6,913 nt of DNA from Neisseriaceae bacterium (GCA_947499925.1 CANMQR010000028.1:1-6913); one strand, 5' to 3'. Shown: positions 1-6,913, counted from the stretch's first letter. Program-made: numbers and translations. The notes: generated by a model not told the origin, from the sequence alone.

Positions 1-2125
1 AGTTATTACATGCATAAAACCAACTACCGTAGCGATTTTTTTTAGTAACGATGTGTCCAGTTTTGCATTCAGGGCAAATTATAGTCTCACCAGCTTCTGT
101 TTCATCTGCAGGTTTATCGATATTTTCGATATATTTACATTTAGGGTAGTTTTTACATGATATAAATTTACCATAACGCCCCGATCTAATTACTAAAGTA
201 CCACCATCATTAGGACAAACACGATCAGGAACTATTTCAGGTTCAGCAACTTCTTCACTTTCGCCACTAGCTGTTATTTTACGCATATAGTTACATTCTG
301 GGTATCCAGAACAACCAATAAATTTACCATACTTACCGAAGCGTGAAATTAAATGTTTGCCACATTTAGGGCAGTCTTCATCAAGTTTTTCGGAGGTTAA
401 TTCAGCTCTAGCAATATTTTGTTTATCTTTAATAGTTGCTTCTAAATCGCCCCAAAACTCTTTTAGAACAGGTAACTTTTGATTTGTTCCATTAGATATA
501 TCATCCAAAGTATCTTCAAGATTGGCGGTAAATTTGAAATCAACGTATTTGGTTAAATGATTAGTTAAAAATTGGCTGACAACCATGCCAGTATCAGTTG
601 GAATAAAACGCTTTTTGTCCATCAAAACGTACTCGCGTTTTTTAAGCGTTGAAATAATGGAAGCGTAAGTTGATGGTCTACCAATCCCTAATTCTTCAAG
701 TGACTTAACTAAAGATGCTTCACTATAGCGTGGTTTGGGTTCGGTTTGATGTTCAGTAAATCCTATTTTGTCAATAGGTAATTCTTCACCAACAGTCATA
801 GCAGGTAACTTGATATTATCGTCAGCCTCATCTTCTTCTACCTCTTGGTATACTGATAAAAACCCATCAAAGTTTATAACTAAGCCATTTAGTCTAAAGA
901 TTGCGTTATCAACTTTTATATCAATGGCAGTAGTATCCATTATGGCAGGAGTTAATTGACTAGCCAAAGTTCTTTGCCAAATTAATTCATAGAGCTTATA
1001 TTGGTCAATACTCACAAATTTTTTAATTTGAGCTGGGGTTCTAAAAATCGAAGTTGGACGAATTGCTTCATGTGCTTCTTGCGCATTTTTTACTTTACTT
1101 ACATATTTTACACCTTTACTAGGCAAATAATTTGGTGTGTATTTTTGTTCTATATAATCACGAATTTCAACAATTGCAGTATCTGATAAATTTACCGAAT
1201 CAGTTCGCATATAGGTAATTAACCCAACGCTATCATTACCCAAATCAACCCCTTCATAGAGAGTTTGAGCTACTTTCATAGTTTTATCTGTATTAAATCC
1301 AAGTTTTCGCGCCCCTTCAATTTGTAATGAAGAAGTAATAAAAGGCGGATATGGATTACGTTTTTTCTGCTTCTTCGCGATATTACTAACGATAGCAGTT
1401 TTGTTTTTTGATAAATTACTACAAATATCTTGTGCTTCTGTTTTTACTTTAATAGTCTTAGCATCAATTTTATTTTTGGCATGCTCGATTAATTTCGCTT
1501 GTAGTTTGCTGGTGTTTTTATGTGTGTCTAAGAAAATAGAAAAATAATCTTCAGGAATAAAAGCTTTTATTTCAATCTCACGTTCACAAATAAGTCTTAG
1601 TGCTGGAGATTGCACTCGTCCTGCTGACAAGCCAGGTCTAATTTTTCGCCATAAAAGAGGTGAAATATTAAAACCGATTAGATAATCAAGAGTAAGCCTT
1701 GCTTGTTGGGCATTTATTAAATCAAGATCTAGTTTTCTAGGGTGACTAATCGCTTCTTTTATGGCACTTTCGGTAATTTCATTAAAAGTTACGCGATCAA
1801 CCTTTTTATCCGCTAGTTTTTTATTACTCTTTAAAACTTCAGCAATATGCCAAGCAATAGCTTCACCTTCACGATCCGGATCGGTTGCTAAATATATTTG
1901 GGTACAATCTTTGGCAAGAGCTAGGATTTCATCAACGTGTTTTTTATTTCTAGCAATAATCTGGTACTTAGGGGCAAAATCATTTGCAACATCAATTGAA
2001 CCATTTTTTTTGGGTAAATCACGAATATGCCCAAAAGATGCGATTACTTTAAAATCATTCCCCAGGTACTTATTAATAGTTTTTGCTTTTGCTGGAGATT
2101 CAACGATTAGTAGTTTACTAAACAT
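1..2125 (-). CDS. topA: DNA topoisomerase I (type IA), 3' end cut by window edge
   Basis: TopA is a cytoplasmic type IA topoisomerase that relaxes negatively supercoiled DNA by cutting and passing one strand. About 708 codons are visible from the ATG at 2125 and the frame has no stop before the window edge. The N-terminal Toprim domain is clear: LLIVESPAKAKT carries the catalytic Glu9, and TDPDREGEA carries acidic residues Asp82, Asp84 and Glu86. LSAGRVQSPALRL follows near residue 180. The active-site tyrosine is Tyr305 in GLITYMRTDS, with Arg307 beside it; E. coli has Tyr319. The C-terminus holds zinc-ribbon repeats: C585/C588/C605/C611 is complete, the second has C637, D640, C657 and C663 (one Cys replaced), and the third begins at C684/C687 and C706 and runs off the edge. 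The start is supported by the early Toprim motif and an AAGGAAG ribosome binding site. It lies 24 bp after dprA, probably in the same transcript. The E. coli protein is about 865 residues, so perhaps 50-150 residues are missing. Confidence 0.97.
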   Translation of the reverse strand, partial: MFSKLLIVESPAKAKTINKYLGNDFKVIASFGHIRDLPKKNGSIDVANDFAPKYQIIARNKKHVDEILALAKDCTQIYLATDPDREGEAIAWHIAEVLKSNKKLADKKVDRVTFNEITESAIKEAISHPRKLDLDLINAQQARLTLDYLIGFNISPLLWRKIRPGLSAGRVQSPALRLICEREIEIKAFIPEDYFSIFLDTHKNTSKLQAKLIEHAKNKIDAKTIKVKTEAQDICSNLSKNKTAIVSNIAKKQKKRNPYPPFITSSLQIEGARKLGFNTDKTMKVAQTLYEGVDLGNDSVGLITYMRTDSVNLSDTAIVEIRDYIEQKYTPNYLPSKGVKYVSKVKNAQEAHEAIRPTSIFRTPAQIKKFVSIDQYKLYELIWQRTLASQLTPAIMDTTAIDIKVDNAIFRLNGLVINFDGFLSVYQEVEEDEADDNIKLPAMTVGEELPIDKIGFTEHQTEPKPRYSEASLVKSLEELGIGRPSTYASIISTLKKREYVLMDKKRFIPTDTGMVVSQFLTNHLTKYVDFKFTANLEDTLDDISNGTNQKLPVLKEFWGDLEATIKDKQNIARAELTSEKLDEDCPKCGKHLISRFGKYGKFIGCSGYPECNYMRKITASGESEEVAEPEIVPDRVCPNDGGTLVIRSGRYGKFISCKNYPKCKYIENIDKPADETEAGETIICPECKTGHIVTKKNRYGSWFYACNN

Positions 2126-2134
2126 AAATATTAG

Positions 2135-2141
2135 CTTCCTT
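2135..2141 (-). promoter_or_regulatory. Ribosome binding site of topA
   Basis: Read on the minus strand the sequence is AAGGAAG, ending 9 bases before the ATG at 2125. It lies in the 24-bp gap after the dprA stop codon. It is the strongest Shine-Dalgarno match seen upstream of any gene in the window and fixes the topA start. Confidence 0.65.
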
Positions 2142-2149
2142 ATTGTAAA

Positions 2150-3238
2150 TTATCTAAAAACTCTTTGGTAACGACCACCACCGCAGTTAGTGATTTTACC
2201 GTTTAGTTCAAGCTCAAGTAAATTCGCACATAGGTCGTTAAATTCAATGTTTAAATCTGAGCATATCTTATCTATAGTTATTGGTTCAAATCCCATAATA
2301 TCTAAAATTGGATTTTGTTCCGGTACGGCATTATACGCGATAGTTGTAGGTGTAATACGTAAATCTTCTAAAATATCATTAGACGTTTCAATTAATTTTG
2401 CCCCAGTTTTAATTAATTTATGACAACCGCGACTAACTGGGCTATGTATTGAACCAGGTATCGCCATTACTTCACGTCCCATTTCAAGAGCCATATTAGC
2501 ACTTACCATCGAGCCGCCATCAAGTGCTGATTCGACTACCAGTAAGCCAAGGCTAAGTCCTGCGATAATACGATTACGTCTTGGAAAGTTGTTTATTAGG
2601 GGTGGCGTTTGTAGAGGAAACTCACTAACTAATAAGCCCCCTTGTTCTAAAACCTTTTGGTATAGATCTTTATTACTAAGTGGGTATATCTGGTCTATCC
2701 CCGTTCCAATTACTCCAATAGTTCTAGAGCTACCTTCAAGAGCACCTAGGTGAGCTGCTCTATCGATTCCACTAGCCATTCCACTTACAATAACTAGACC
2801 ATTATTGGATAAATCCCGAGCAAAAGCTAGTGCATTATTGCTACCTTGAACGCTTGGGTGACGCGTTCCTACTACCGCAAATTTATTTTGTTTTAGTAAT
2901 TCTACATTACCTTTTAGAAAGAGTATATTTGGTGGATCAGCTATATTAGCTAATTCTACTGGGTATAATGGGTTATCAATACTTATAATTAGGTTGTTAT
3001 CATGTTCATTCATCCATTTTAGGGCGTTATCAGCCTCAGGGGCACTTACTTTACTATTTATAAGACTTGCAACAGTGCTACTTACTATTTGGGATAGAGT
3101 TGCTTGAGATTGATTATATATATTATCTATAGAACCAAAGTGATGGATTAGTTTTTTTATAGTTACTATTCCAACTTTTGGGGTTAGGGTTAATAGTAAC
3201 CATAGATAGAGGTTTTTATCTTCAAGTGCTTTATTCAT
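2150..3238 (-). CDS. dprA: DNA processing protein DprA (Smf)
   Basis: DprA binds single-stranded DNA in the cytoplasm, protects it, and helps load RecA. In naturally transformable bacteria this is needed for incoming DNA to recombine. The 362-residue protein has three expected parts: an N-terminal helical SAM/HhH-like region (about 1-65, with TLTPKVGIVTIKKLIHHFG), the Rossmann-type DprA core (about 70-290), and a C-terminal winged helix (about 310-362, with ITIDKICSDLNI and ELNGKITNCGGGRYQR). Core motifs are VVGTRHPS (122-129, with Arg126 of the family's G-S/T-R motif), SGMASGIDRAAH (152-163), FPRRNRIIAGLS (218-229), LDGGSMVSA (239-247) and REVMAIPG (255-262). Length is normal for proteobacterial DprA. 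An in-frame TGA three codons upstream means the ATG at 3238 is the earliest ATG start, but no good Shine-Dalgarno sequence precedes it. It is first in a probable dprA-topA operon and divergent from def. The smg gene that follows dprA in E. coli is absent. Confidence 0.97.
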   Translation of the reverse strand: MNKALEDKNLYLWLLLTLTPKVGIVTIKKLIHHFGSIDNIYNQSQATLSQIVSSTVASLINSKVSAPEADNALKWMNEHDNNLIISIDNPLYPVELANIADPPNILFLKGNVELLKQNKFAVVGTRHPSVQGSNNALAFARDLSNNGLVIVSGMASGIDRAAHLGALEGSSRTIGVIGTGIDQIYPLSNKDLYQKVLEQGGLLVSEFPLQTPPLINNFPRRNRIIAGLSLGLLVVESALDGGSMVSANMALEMGREVMAIPGSIHSPVSRGCHKLIKTGAKLIETSNDILEDLRITPTTIAYNAVPEQNPILDIMGFEPITIDKICSDLNIEFNDLCANLLELELNGKITNCGGGRYQRVFR

Positions 3239-3239
3239 T

Positions 3240-3268
3240 TTGATTCACAATATAATAACTGGTATAAT
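3240..3268 (+). promoter_or_regulatory. Predicted sigma70-type promoter of def-priA
   Basis: The sequence shows TTGATT (3240-3245) as a -35 element, then a 17-base spacer, then a perfect TATAAT -10 (3263-3268). A TG at 3260-3261 one base upstream makes it an extended -10. The predicted transcription start near 3275 would leave a 5' leader of about 70 bases before def. The -35 element begins two bases from the dprA start codon, so RNA polymerase bound here would cover the dprA translation start region on the DNA. Confidence 0.55.
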
Positions 3269-3293
3269 TATGTTCTTAATAGTTCAGTTAGTT

Positions 3294-3299
3294 ATTATA
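3294..3299 (-). promoter_or_regulatory. Candidate -10 element for dprA-topA
   Basis: On the minus strand this is a perfect TATAAT, which would put a transcription start near 3287 and a leader of about 50 bases before dprA. No convincing -35 hexamer lies 16-18 bases upstream, and perfect hexamers arise easily in DNA this AT-rich. The assignment is therefore weak. Confidence 0.25.
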
Positions 3300-3332
3300 T
3301 AGTCTTGCTTATTTTTGGTTGTAATATTTTTT

Positions 3333-3335
3333 AGG
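3333..3335 (+). promoter_or_regulatory. Weak ribosome binding site of def with an out-of-frame ATG behind it
   Basis: AGG at 3333-3335 is the only Shine-Dalgarno-like core before def and lies 9 bases from the ATG at 3345. A second ATG at 3340 is in another frame, 4 bases from the AGG, and reaches a TAG at 3355 after five codons. The deformylase motif spacing shows that 3345 is the real def start. Confidence 0.45.
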
Positions 3336-3344
3336 TAATATGGT

Positions 3345-3851
3345 ATGGCTCTTTTAGAAATCCTTCATTTTCCAGATCCGCGGCTACATTTAAAAGCTCA
3401 TCCGGTAAAATTATTTGATAAAGAATTAAAAAAATTAGTTGATGATATGGCACAAACGATGTATGAAAATGATGGTATTGGACTTGCTGCTACCCAAGTT
3501 GATGTACAGAAACGTTTGATTATAATTGATGTTTCTAAAAGTGATGAGTCAAAAAAGCTTCTGGTATTTGTTAACCCCGAGATTGTTTCTCGAAGCGGGG
3601 AAGTGATTGGTGAAGAGGGGTGCTTATCTGTACCAGGTGTTTATGAGTCGGTTAGAAGATCAGAAAATATTAGTATTAAATTTCAGGATTTAGAGGGAGG
3701 TTTTTATACTAAAGGTTATACTGGGCTAATGGCAGTATGTGTGCAACATGAGATTGATCATCTTGATGGTAAGGTTTTTGTGGAGTACTTGTCTTCACTA
3801 AAACAAAACTTCATTAAGAAAAAAATGAAAAAAATCTTTAAGCCACAATGA
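3345..3851 (+). CDS. def: Peptide deformylase
   Basis: Peptide deformylase removes the formyl group from the N-terminal methionine of nascent proteins at the ribosome exit, using a bound metal ion (usually Fe2+). The 168-residue product is of normal length for the bacterial type I enzyme. All three family motifs are intact: GIGLAATQ (44-51), EGCLSVP (91-97) with metal ligand Cys93, and QHEIDHLDG (134-142) with metal ligands His135 and His139 and catalytic Glu136. The N-terminus ([11 protein letters not shown]) matches the family, which supports the ATG at 3345. The tail is lysine-rich ([13 protein letters not shown]). The stop codon overlaps the priA start in ATGA, so the two genes are almost certainly one transcript. 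The formyltransferase gene fmt, the usual neighbour of def in proteobacteria, is not here. Nothing suggests loss of function. Confidence 0.98.
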   Translation: MALLEILHFPDPRLHLKAHPVKLFDKELKKLVDDMAQTMYENDGIGLAATQVDVQKRLIIIDVSKSDESKKLLVFVNPEIVSRSGEVIGEEGCLSVPGVYESVRRSENISIKFQDLEGGFYTKGYTGLMAVCVQHEIDHLDGKVFVEYLSSLKQNFIKKKMKKIFKPQ

Positions 3852-5842
3852 CTAACATAACCAAGTACTTATTAAATATAGCTCTTGATGTTCCATTAGA
3901 TAGATTATTTAGTTATTACTGTGACCAAAAGCTGGCTCTTGGCACTAGAGTTTTAGTATCATTTGGTCGTAAAACTATAGCCGGTTTTGTCTGGGATAAT
4001 GAAGTTACTGATATTTCAATTAATCCCCAAAAAATCAAAGCAATTCTTGAAGTATTCCCCGAGGTTTTAGCACCTGATACCTATGAACTAATCAATTTTA
4101 CTGCCAAATATTATCATTACCCACTTGGGCAGGTTGTTTTTGGAGCAATACCCAAAGAATGGCGTCAAGCACAAAATATCAAAGAATTACGCCAATCAAA
4201 ACCTAAACCGCACCATGAGGATATGGCTGTTATTCTAAATGATGAGCAGCAAAATGTAGTGAATAAGGTTACTGAAAATCTAGACAAATACTATCCAAGC
4301 ATTCTTTTTGGGGTTACTGGCTCTGGTAAAACAGAGGTTTATTTATCTTTAATTGAAAAGGTTATTAACCAAGACAAGCAAGTATTAGTTTTAGTTCCTG
4401 AAATTAATCTAACTCCACAGCTATTAGAGAGGTTTCTTGGGCGCTTTCCAAGTGTTGGTATTCATGTCCTGACTAGCCATGTTACAAGTCGTGAGCGGCT
4501 ACGCGGCTATTTGGGTGCTACAGATGGTAGTATAAAAATTATTATAGGTACGCGCTTATCTGTATTTACTCCTTTTAAAAGCTTGGGGCTAATTATTGTT
4601 GATGAAGAGCATGACCACTCCTTCAAACAACAAGAGTCGCTTCGCTATCACGCGCGTGATTTAGCTATTTATAGAGCTTCAAAGCATTCTATCCCAATAA
4701 TACTTGGTTCGGCAACACCGTCACTAGAAACATTATATAATTATAAACTTGAAAAGTATAAATTATTCAAATTATCAAATCGAGCAGTTACAGGCTCTAT
4801 ACTACCTGATATTCGGCTAATTGATTTAAACATATATAAAACAAATGATGGGCTAACTGATATTGCTATTGATGAGATTGCCAAGCGTTTAGAAAAAAAA
4901 GAATTAAGTCTAGTATTTATTAACCGACGTGGTTATGCTCCAAGTATCACATGTTATCAATGTGGTTATGTATTTACATGTAGTAATTGTTCAACCAATC
5001 TAGTTTATCATAGTAATACTCGGGAACTAAAATGTCATCATTGCGGGTTATCTTGTAGTACCCCAAAAGTATGTACAGCGTGTCATAGTCAACATTTACA
5101 AGCTTTAGGGCAGGGAACGCAAAAAATTGAAGAGGTTTTGGCGAAAAAATTTGTTGATGCTAAAATATATAGAATTGATCAAGATGTACTAAACTCTAAA
5201 AGTGCGTGGAGTGAGTTATATACCAAGATAAAAGCCGGCGAAATTGATATCATAGTTGGTACCCAGATCTTAGTTAAAGGGCATGACTTTCATAACCTCA
5301 CTCTAGTTGTAGGGCTAAATATTGATAGTAGCTTATATAGTTATGATTTTAGGGCTAGTGAACTACTTTTTACCCAATTAACTCAAGTATCTGGTAGGGC
5401 TGGGCGTGGTGGTAAAAAAGGCTTAGTATTATTACAAACCAATTACCCCAAACATGAGCTATATCAATATCTACTTAAACACGATTTTTCAGGGTTTATT
5501 AATTATACTATGAAAGATAGGCGATTACTAAAGCTTCCTCCATACACATATTATGCAATGCTTCGAGCTAGTGGAGGCCAATTAAGTGCAGTTTTAGAGT
5601 TTCTAAATACAGTTTGGGATGGTGCTTCAAACATAAAAAACAAAAATGTTTTAATAAGTTCACCAGTGCCAGCAATTATGCAAAGGCTAAAAAATCGCGA
5701 ACGCGCTCAAATGCTAATTAGTAGCCAAGATCGAACAGAGCTTCATAAGTTTATTAGTAATCTTATGGTAATTGTATCTTTAATCAAAAAACCTGCGAGC
5801 GATATAAGCTATCAGATTGATATCGACCCGTTTGAAATGTAG
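3848..5842 (+). CDS. priA: Primosomal protein N' (replication restart helicase PriA)
   Basis: PriA recognises stalled or repaired replication forks, unwinds the lagging strand by 3'-5' translocation, and starts reloading of DnaB. The 664-residue protein has an N-terminal 3'-end DNA-binding domain (about 1-105), a superfamily 2 helicase core, and a C-terminal domain. Helicase motifs are Walker A GVTGSGKT (155-162, Lys161), LVPEINLTP (182-190), DEEH (252-255), GSATPSLE (287-294), [10 protein letters not shown] (356-365), [12 protein letters not shown] (470-481) and [11 protein letters not shown] (512-522). Eight cysteines bind two zinc ions: 369, 372, 378, 381, 396, 399, 409 and 412. Compared with E. 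coli PriA (732 residues, Walker Lys230), about 70 residues are missing between the 3'-end-binding domain and Walker A, where the winged-helix domain should be. In the 3'-end pocket, Phe21, Gly40 and Lys64 align with E. coli Phe16, Gly37 and Lys61, but Asp17 is replaced by Ser22. Its ATG overlaps the def stop by 4 bp and has little Shine-Dalgarno of its own, which suggests translational coupling. Confidence 0.97.
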   Translation: MTNITKYLLNIALDVPLDRLFSYYCDQKLALGTRVLVSFGRKTIAGFVWDNEVTDISINPQKIKAILEVFPEVLAPDTYELINFTAKYYHYPLGQVVFGAIPKEWRQAQNIKELRQSKPKPHHEDMAVILNDEQQNVVNKVTENLDKYYPSILFGVTGSGKTEVYLSLIEKVINQDKQVLVLVPEINLTPQLLERFLGRFPSVGIHVLTSHVTSRERLRGYLGATDGSIKIIIGTRLSVFTPFKSLGLIIVDEEHDHSFKQQESLRYHARDLAIYRASKHSIPIILGSATPSLETLYNYKLEKYKLFKLSNRAVTGSILPDIRLIDLNIYKTNDGLTDIAIDEIAKRLEKKELSLVFINRRGYAPSITCYQCGYVFTCSNCSTNLVYHSNTRELKCHHCGLSCSTPKVCTACHSQHLQALGQGTQKIEEVLAKKFVDAKIYRIDQDVLNSKSAWSELYTKIKAGEIDIIVGTQILVKGHDFHNLTLVVGLNIDSSLYSYDFRASELLFTQLTQVSGRAGRGGKKGLVLLQTNYPKHELYQYLLKHDFSGFINYTMKDRRLLKLPPYTYYAMLRASGGQLSAVLEFLNTVWDGASNIKNKNVLISSPVPAIMQRLKNRERAQMLISSQDRTELHKFISNLMVIVSLIKKPASDISYQIDIDPFEM

Positions 5843-5914
5843 GCATTTTGAGGGCAAGAGAGAGGATGGATCCTCGATTCACATTTAAGCAGCATCACAC
5901 GTATTTCGAGGATG

Positions 5915-5980
5915 ACGAAAGAAAAAATATCTTCATCCCAAATATGAACACGAAAGAAAAATGTCATCCCAAACATGAAC
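5915..5980 (+). repeat. Tandem imperfect direct repeat within the palindromic element
   Basis: Two abutting copies, 5915-5949 and 5950-5980, share ACGAAAGAAAAA at the left and TCATCCCAAAYATGAAC at the right. They differ by a 4-base length change in the middle and a T/C difference near the end. Only the second copy is followed at close range by the matching inverted arm at 6001-6008, so the first looks like an extra half-element made by local duplication or by an unfinished copy of the repeat. Confidence 0.7.
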
Positions 5981-6012
5981 TATTTGCTGTTCGTATAGAA
6001 TTTGGGATCCAT
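5951..6012 (-). terminator. Possible terminator of the permease gene
   Basis: Read on the minus strand, just past the permease stop codon, the GGATCCCAAA...TTTGGGATGAC hairpin is followed by the T-rich run ATTTTTCTTTCG. This is the order expected of an intrinsic terminator. The loop is long (27 bases, partly closed by GAAC/GTTC) and the stem has only moderate GC content, so termination would be modest. The hairpin may simply be the mobile repeat. Confidence 0.3.
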
Positions 6013-6019
6013 GCACTTA

Positions 6020-6913
6020 TTATTTATTATATGATTTTTGTTTTACTAGGAAATAAAAGTTAACACTAGTAAATATAAAGAATCCAATTAGAATGCTTGT
6101 AGTATTAAATTTATCAGCTTCTTGTAACATGCCAAACAAAGTCATAGCACCTATATATACAAATATCGACCATGAAGATGCTATAGCTTTTAAACTTAGA
6201 CTAAAATTCTTATAATAAACACTACAGTAAATAATAAAAAACACTATATGGAAGACAAAAGATAGTAGTAGTGCCATAGTTCCACATTGAACTAATAAGT
6301 AACTTAAAATCATATATGTAATGTAACTTGCACTTAAGCCAAATGGCATTCTAAAGCTACTTTCTCTTTTATTATCAGCTCTGATTTTACTAAAAGCAAT
6401 AGGTACAGCAATGCATGAGAGTATTTGGAATACAGATACCACAATCATAATCTTGTCCCAGTTATCAAAAAATACTACCAATATAGTGCAAAATGCTAAG
6501 GTTACAAAGATTGATAAGCGCGATATATTATGTACTGGATGCTCACGAGCAAATATTGATGGCATTTGTTTATCTTCAGCCATTCCAGTAAATATTCGAG
6601 CACTTGATCCAACATACACAACCCCAGTTCCTGATGGGCTAATTACTGCATCAACATACAAAACTAAGGATAACCAATTTATTCCAAGTAGTACGGCTAG
6701 TTGAGCTAAAGGTGAGGTAAAATCTAGGGTGTGCCAGCCATTACTAACGGTGTTAGTATCAATAGCACCTAAGAATGATATCTGAAGTAGAATATAAATT
6801 ATCAAGCAGATAATTACTGAGCCACCTAGTGCCAATGGAATATTCCTTTGGGGCTTTTCTAGTTCTTTAGCAAATACGGTAATCATGCTAAAACCATAAA
6901 ATGAATAAAAAAT
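6020..6913 (-). CDS. APC-family amino acid permease, 5' end cut by window edge
   Basis: This is the C-terminal part (297 codons) of an inner-membrane transporter of the amino acid-polyamine-organocation superfamily, probably an amino acid:proton symporter. The frame stays open to the right edge. Upstream of the first ATG (6886) it encodes IFYSFYGFS, directly followed by a VFAKELEKPQRNIP stretch. This matches the family signature (F-x-G-F, then A-E-E-x-x-N-P-x-R-x-I-P) that normally lies mid-protein, so 6886 is an internal methionine and about 150-200 residues are missing. Numbered from that Met, about seven hydrophobic segments lie near 18-40, 58-82, 123-142, 146-166, 185-222 (possibly two), 233-255 and 262-281. 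SPSGTGVVYVGSSARIFTGM (83-102), then AEDKQMPSIF, is a typical cytoplasmic-loop signature. The substrate cannot be told; similarity in style to YveA-like permeases is only an impression. It is convergent with priA and not part of that operon. Confidence 0.9.
   Translation of the reverse strand: MFYSFYGFSMITVFAKELEKPQRNIPLALGGSVIICLIIYILLQISFLGAIDTNTVSNGWHTLDFTSPLAQLAVLLGINWLSLVLYVDAVISPSGTGVVYVGSSARIFTGMAEDKQMPSIFAREHPVHNISRLSIFVTLAFCTILVVFFDNWDKIMIVVSVFQILSCIAVPIAFSKIRADNKRESSFRMPFGLSASYITYMILSYLLVQCGTMALLLSFVFHIVFFIIYCSVYYKNFSLSLKAIASSWSIFVYIGAMTLFGMLQEADKFNTTSILIGFFIFTSVNFYFLVKQKSYNK

Larger units (their letters stand above)
3239..3344. promoter_or_regulatory. Divergent intergenic region between dprA and def
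   Basis: This 106-bp AT-rich spacer separates the leftward dprA-topA pair from the rightward def-priA pair, so it must contain or overlap the promoters of both unless transcription enters from elsewhere. It holds several TATAAT-like hexamers on both strands. A good promoter can be assigned only for def. No clear operator palindrome or riboswitch is visible. Confidence 0.7.
5862..6013. repeat. Composite palindromic intergenic repeat
   Basis: Most of the 177-bp gap between the convergent priA and permease genes is repeat-like. The outer ends are inverted copies: ATGGATCC at 5866-5873 and GGATCCAT at 6005-6012. Inside are two head-to-head hairpin units. The left unit has perfect arms ATCCTCGA (5870-5877) and TCGAGGAT (5906-5913). 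The right unit has ATCCCAAA (5966-5973) and TTTGGGAT (6001-6008), with an inner GAAC/GTTC pair (5977-5980 and 5989-5992). Each unit carries a GGATCC end and a GGATGA(C) end, the same plan in opposite orientations. From memory, this resembles short palindromic repeats with such ends that are scattered through many intracellular and aquatic proteobacterial genomes. The name of the family and its copy number here are not known from this window. Confidence 0.7.

Noticed and set aside
1761..2171. A 136-codon plus-strand open frame across the topA start
   Set aside because: It is antisense to the conserved Toprim region of topA and to the dprA-topA junction. Its hydrophobic, serine-rich composition is what the reverse of such coding DNA gives.
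2126..2180. A separate topA promoter (TTACCA, 18 bases, TACAAT on the minus strand)
   Set aside because: A start from it would fall in or just before the Shine-Dalgarno sequence of topA, leaving a very short leader, and the hexamers are weak. Co-transcription with dprA is the simpler reading.
5862..6013. CRISPR array or attachment site
   Set aside because: There are only two unequal tandem copies with no spacers, no cas genes, and no integrase or tRNA nearby.
5848..6063. A 71-codon plus-strand frame starting with TTG after priA
   Set aside because: It is almost entirely a translation of the palindromic and direct repeats, has no ribosome binding site, and overlaps the end of the permease gene. 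No protein family features are visible.
6411..6704. A 97-codon plus-strand open frame
   Set aside because: It lies antisense inside the permease coding region, whose frame carries clear transporter signatures. No independent evidence supports it.
6884..6886. ATG at 6886 as the permease start
   Set aside because: The frame remains open upstream and encodes the conserved segment that precedes this point in APC transporters, so this methionine is internal.

Overview
The window reads as chromosomal DNA of a low-GC (roughly one-third GC by eye) gammaproteobacterium-like organism. The protein sequences look proteobacterial, and a dprA gene divergent from a def gene is a familiar gammaproteobacterial arrangement. 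Francisellaceae or a related Thiotrichales/Legionellales lineage would fit the base composition and the intergenic repeat type, but this lineage guess is an inference with low confidence.

Layout, left to right. A minus-strand pair comes first: topA (DNA topoisomerase I, 3' end beyond the left edge) preceded by dprA (recombination mediator for incoming single-stranded DNA), 24 bp apart and probably co-transcribed. A 106-bp divergent promoter region follows. It drives dprA-topA leftward and def-priA rightward. def (peptide deformylase) and priA (replication-restart helicase) overlap by 4 bp (ATGA) and are probably translationally coupled. A 177-bp spacer follows priA and holds a composite palindromic repeat. 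Last comes the 3' part of a convergent minus-strand APC-family amino acid permease gene that runs off the right edge.

Three of the five genes handle DNA: TopA relaxes negative supercoils, DprA loads RecA on incoming or exposed ssDNA, and PriA reloads the replisome at stalled forks. Def matures nascent proteins. The partners that often sit with them (smg/DUF494 near dprA, fmt after def) are absent here.

I see no defence system, CRISPR array, transposase, tRNA or rRNA. The points most worth a second look are a PriA that appears to lack the winged-helix domain of the E. coli enzyme, a changed residue in its 3'-end-binding pocket, and the composite palindromic repeat with an internal tandem duplication. 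No previously undescribed multi-gene system could be supported.
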